Source of the DNA: JAVVHH01 sp032249615
GTDB taxonomy: Bacteria > Pseudomonadota > Alphaproteobacteria > Acetobacterales > Acetobacteraceae
Assembly (NCBI GenBank): GCA_032249615.1
Contig: JAVVHH010000187.1
Span: 1 to 6,137, forward strand
DNA length: 6,137 nucleotides
Direction of reading: 5' to 3'
The number at the start of each line of letters is the position of its first letter. Positions within the stretch are counted from its first letter, which is position 1. The position numbers were made by a program, and so were the translations under genes. The notes beneath the pieces are model-generated. The model was not told where the DNA came from. It worked only from the letters and a program-made list of their open reading frames with translations, and searched no databases. This document shows, one piece after another, positions 6,044 through 6,137 of this stretch.

Positions 6044-6070
6044 GGTATATTTTCCTACTCTGGACGTCAA
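6044..6070 (-). promoter_or_regulatory. Possible promoter of the methyltransferase-regulator-kinase unit
   Basis: On the minus strand TTGACG (6065-6070) resembles a -35 box and TATACC (6044-6049) a -10 box. The spacer is 15 bases, shorter than the usual 17. This is the most A/T-rich spot in the window. The -10 ends 12 bases before ATG 6031, so the transcript would be almost leaderless, which would fit the missing Shine-Dalgarno sequence there. Support is weak. Confidence 0.3.
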
Positions 6071-6135
6071 TCACGTTCTAGTGCCACCAGCCCCTGGCCG
6101 TGCCCATCCCGGCGGGCTATGCAGCCGCGGTTGCC
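6067..6135 (-). other. Possible 3' end of an upstream gene, cut by the window edge
   Basis: One minus-strand frame is open from the window edge for 22 codons, ending in GLVALERD and TGA at 6067-6069. The codons end mostly in G or C, as in real genes here, and an upstream gene would be expected in an operon. The other frames close quickly, one by TAG at 6117-6119. It is too short to identify and could be chance. Otherwise 6071-6137 shows nothing recognisable. Confidence 0.2.
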
Positions 6136-6137
6136 AC

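Noticed and set aside
1..6137. CRISPR array, tRNA, rRNA, transposase or integrase
   Set aside because: I saw no regularly spaced repeats, no RNA-gene signatures and no mobile-element protein motifs in any frame.

Overview
The window is a GC-rich stretch in which every gene I can support lies on the minus strand. It belongs to an anoxygenic phototroph, most likely an alphaproteobacterium. The evidence is a complete magnesium-chelatase operon segment, bchI-bchD-bchO, with BchI and BchD of the proteobacterial bacteriochlorophyll type. Within the Alphaproteobacteria I cannot place it firmly; the base composition would suit Acetobacteraceae or Sphingomonadales, but that is only a guess.

In the direction of transcription (right to left), the window opens with about 105 bases without a clear gene. 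A C5-cytosine DNA methyltransferase follows (5270-6031), then a single-domain response regulator (4854-5273), then a PAS histidine kinase of the HisKA_2/HWE type (3868-4854). The methyltransferase stop overlaps the regulator start (ATGA), and the regulator stop overlaps the kinase start (TGATG), so the three read as one coupled unit. An 82-base gap (3786-3867) with inverted repeats separates this unit from bchI (2769-3785), bchD (1117-2772), bchO (260-1120) and a 73-residue membrane protein (42-263). These four are also joined by ATGA or GTGA overlaps. A short hairpin overlaps the last stop. At the extreme left edge is a perfect TGT-N12-ACA sequence, the PpsR/CrtJ operator pattern, which suggests that another photosynthesis gene lies further left.

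BchI and BchD form the ATP-driven AAA+ motor of magnesium chelatase. With BchH (not in the window) it inserts Mg2+ into protoporphyrin IX, the first committed step to bacteriochlorophyll. BchO is an alpha/beta-hydrolase-fold protein of the same pathway with no settled reaction. The methyltransferase and two-component genes look like an accessory insertion at the edge of the photosynthesis cluster.

The strongest anomaly is in the methyltransferase. Its catalytic motifs and its last conserved motif share one frame, but the stretch between them, which carries the family's target-recognition-region signature, is readable only in another minus-strand frame. The gene therefore appears to carry two compensating frame changes. 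The junction at one end is a (CG)4 run. This may be decay, sequencing error or a switchable site.
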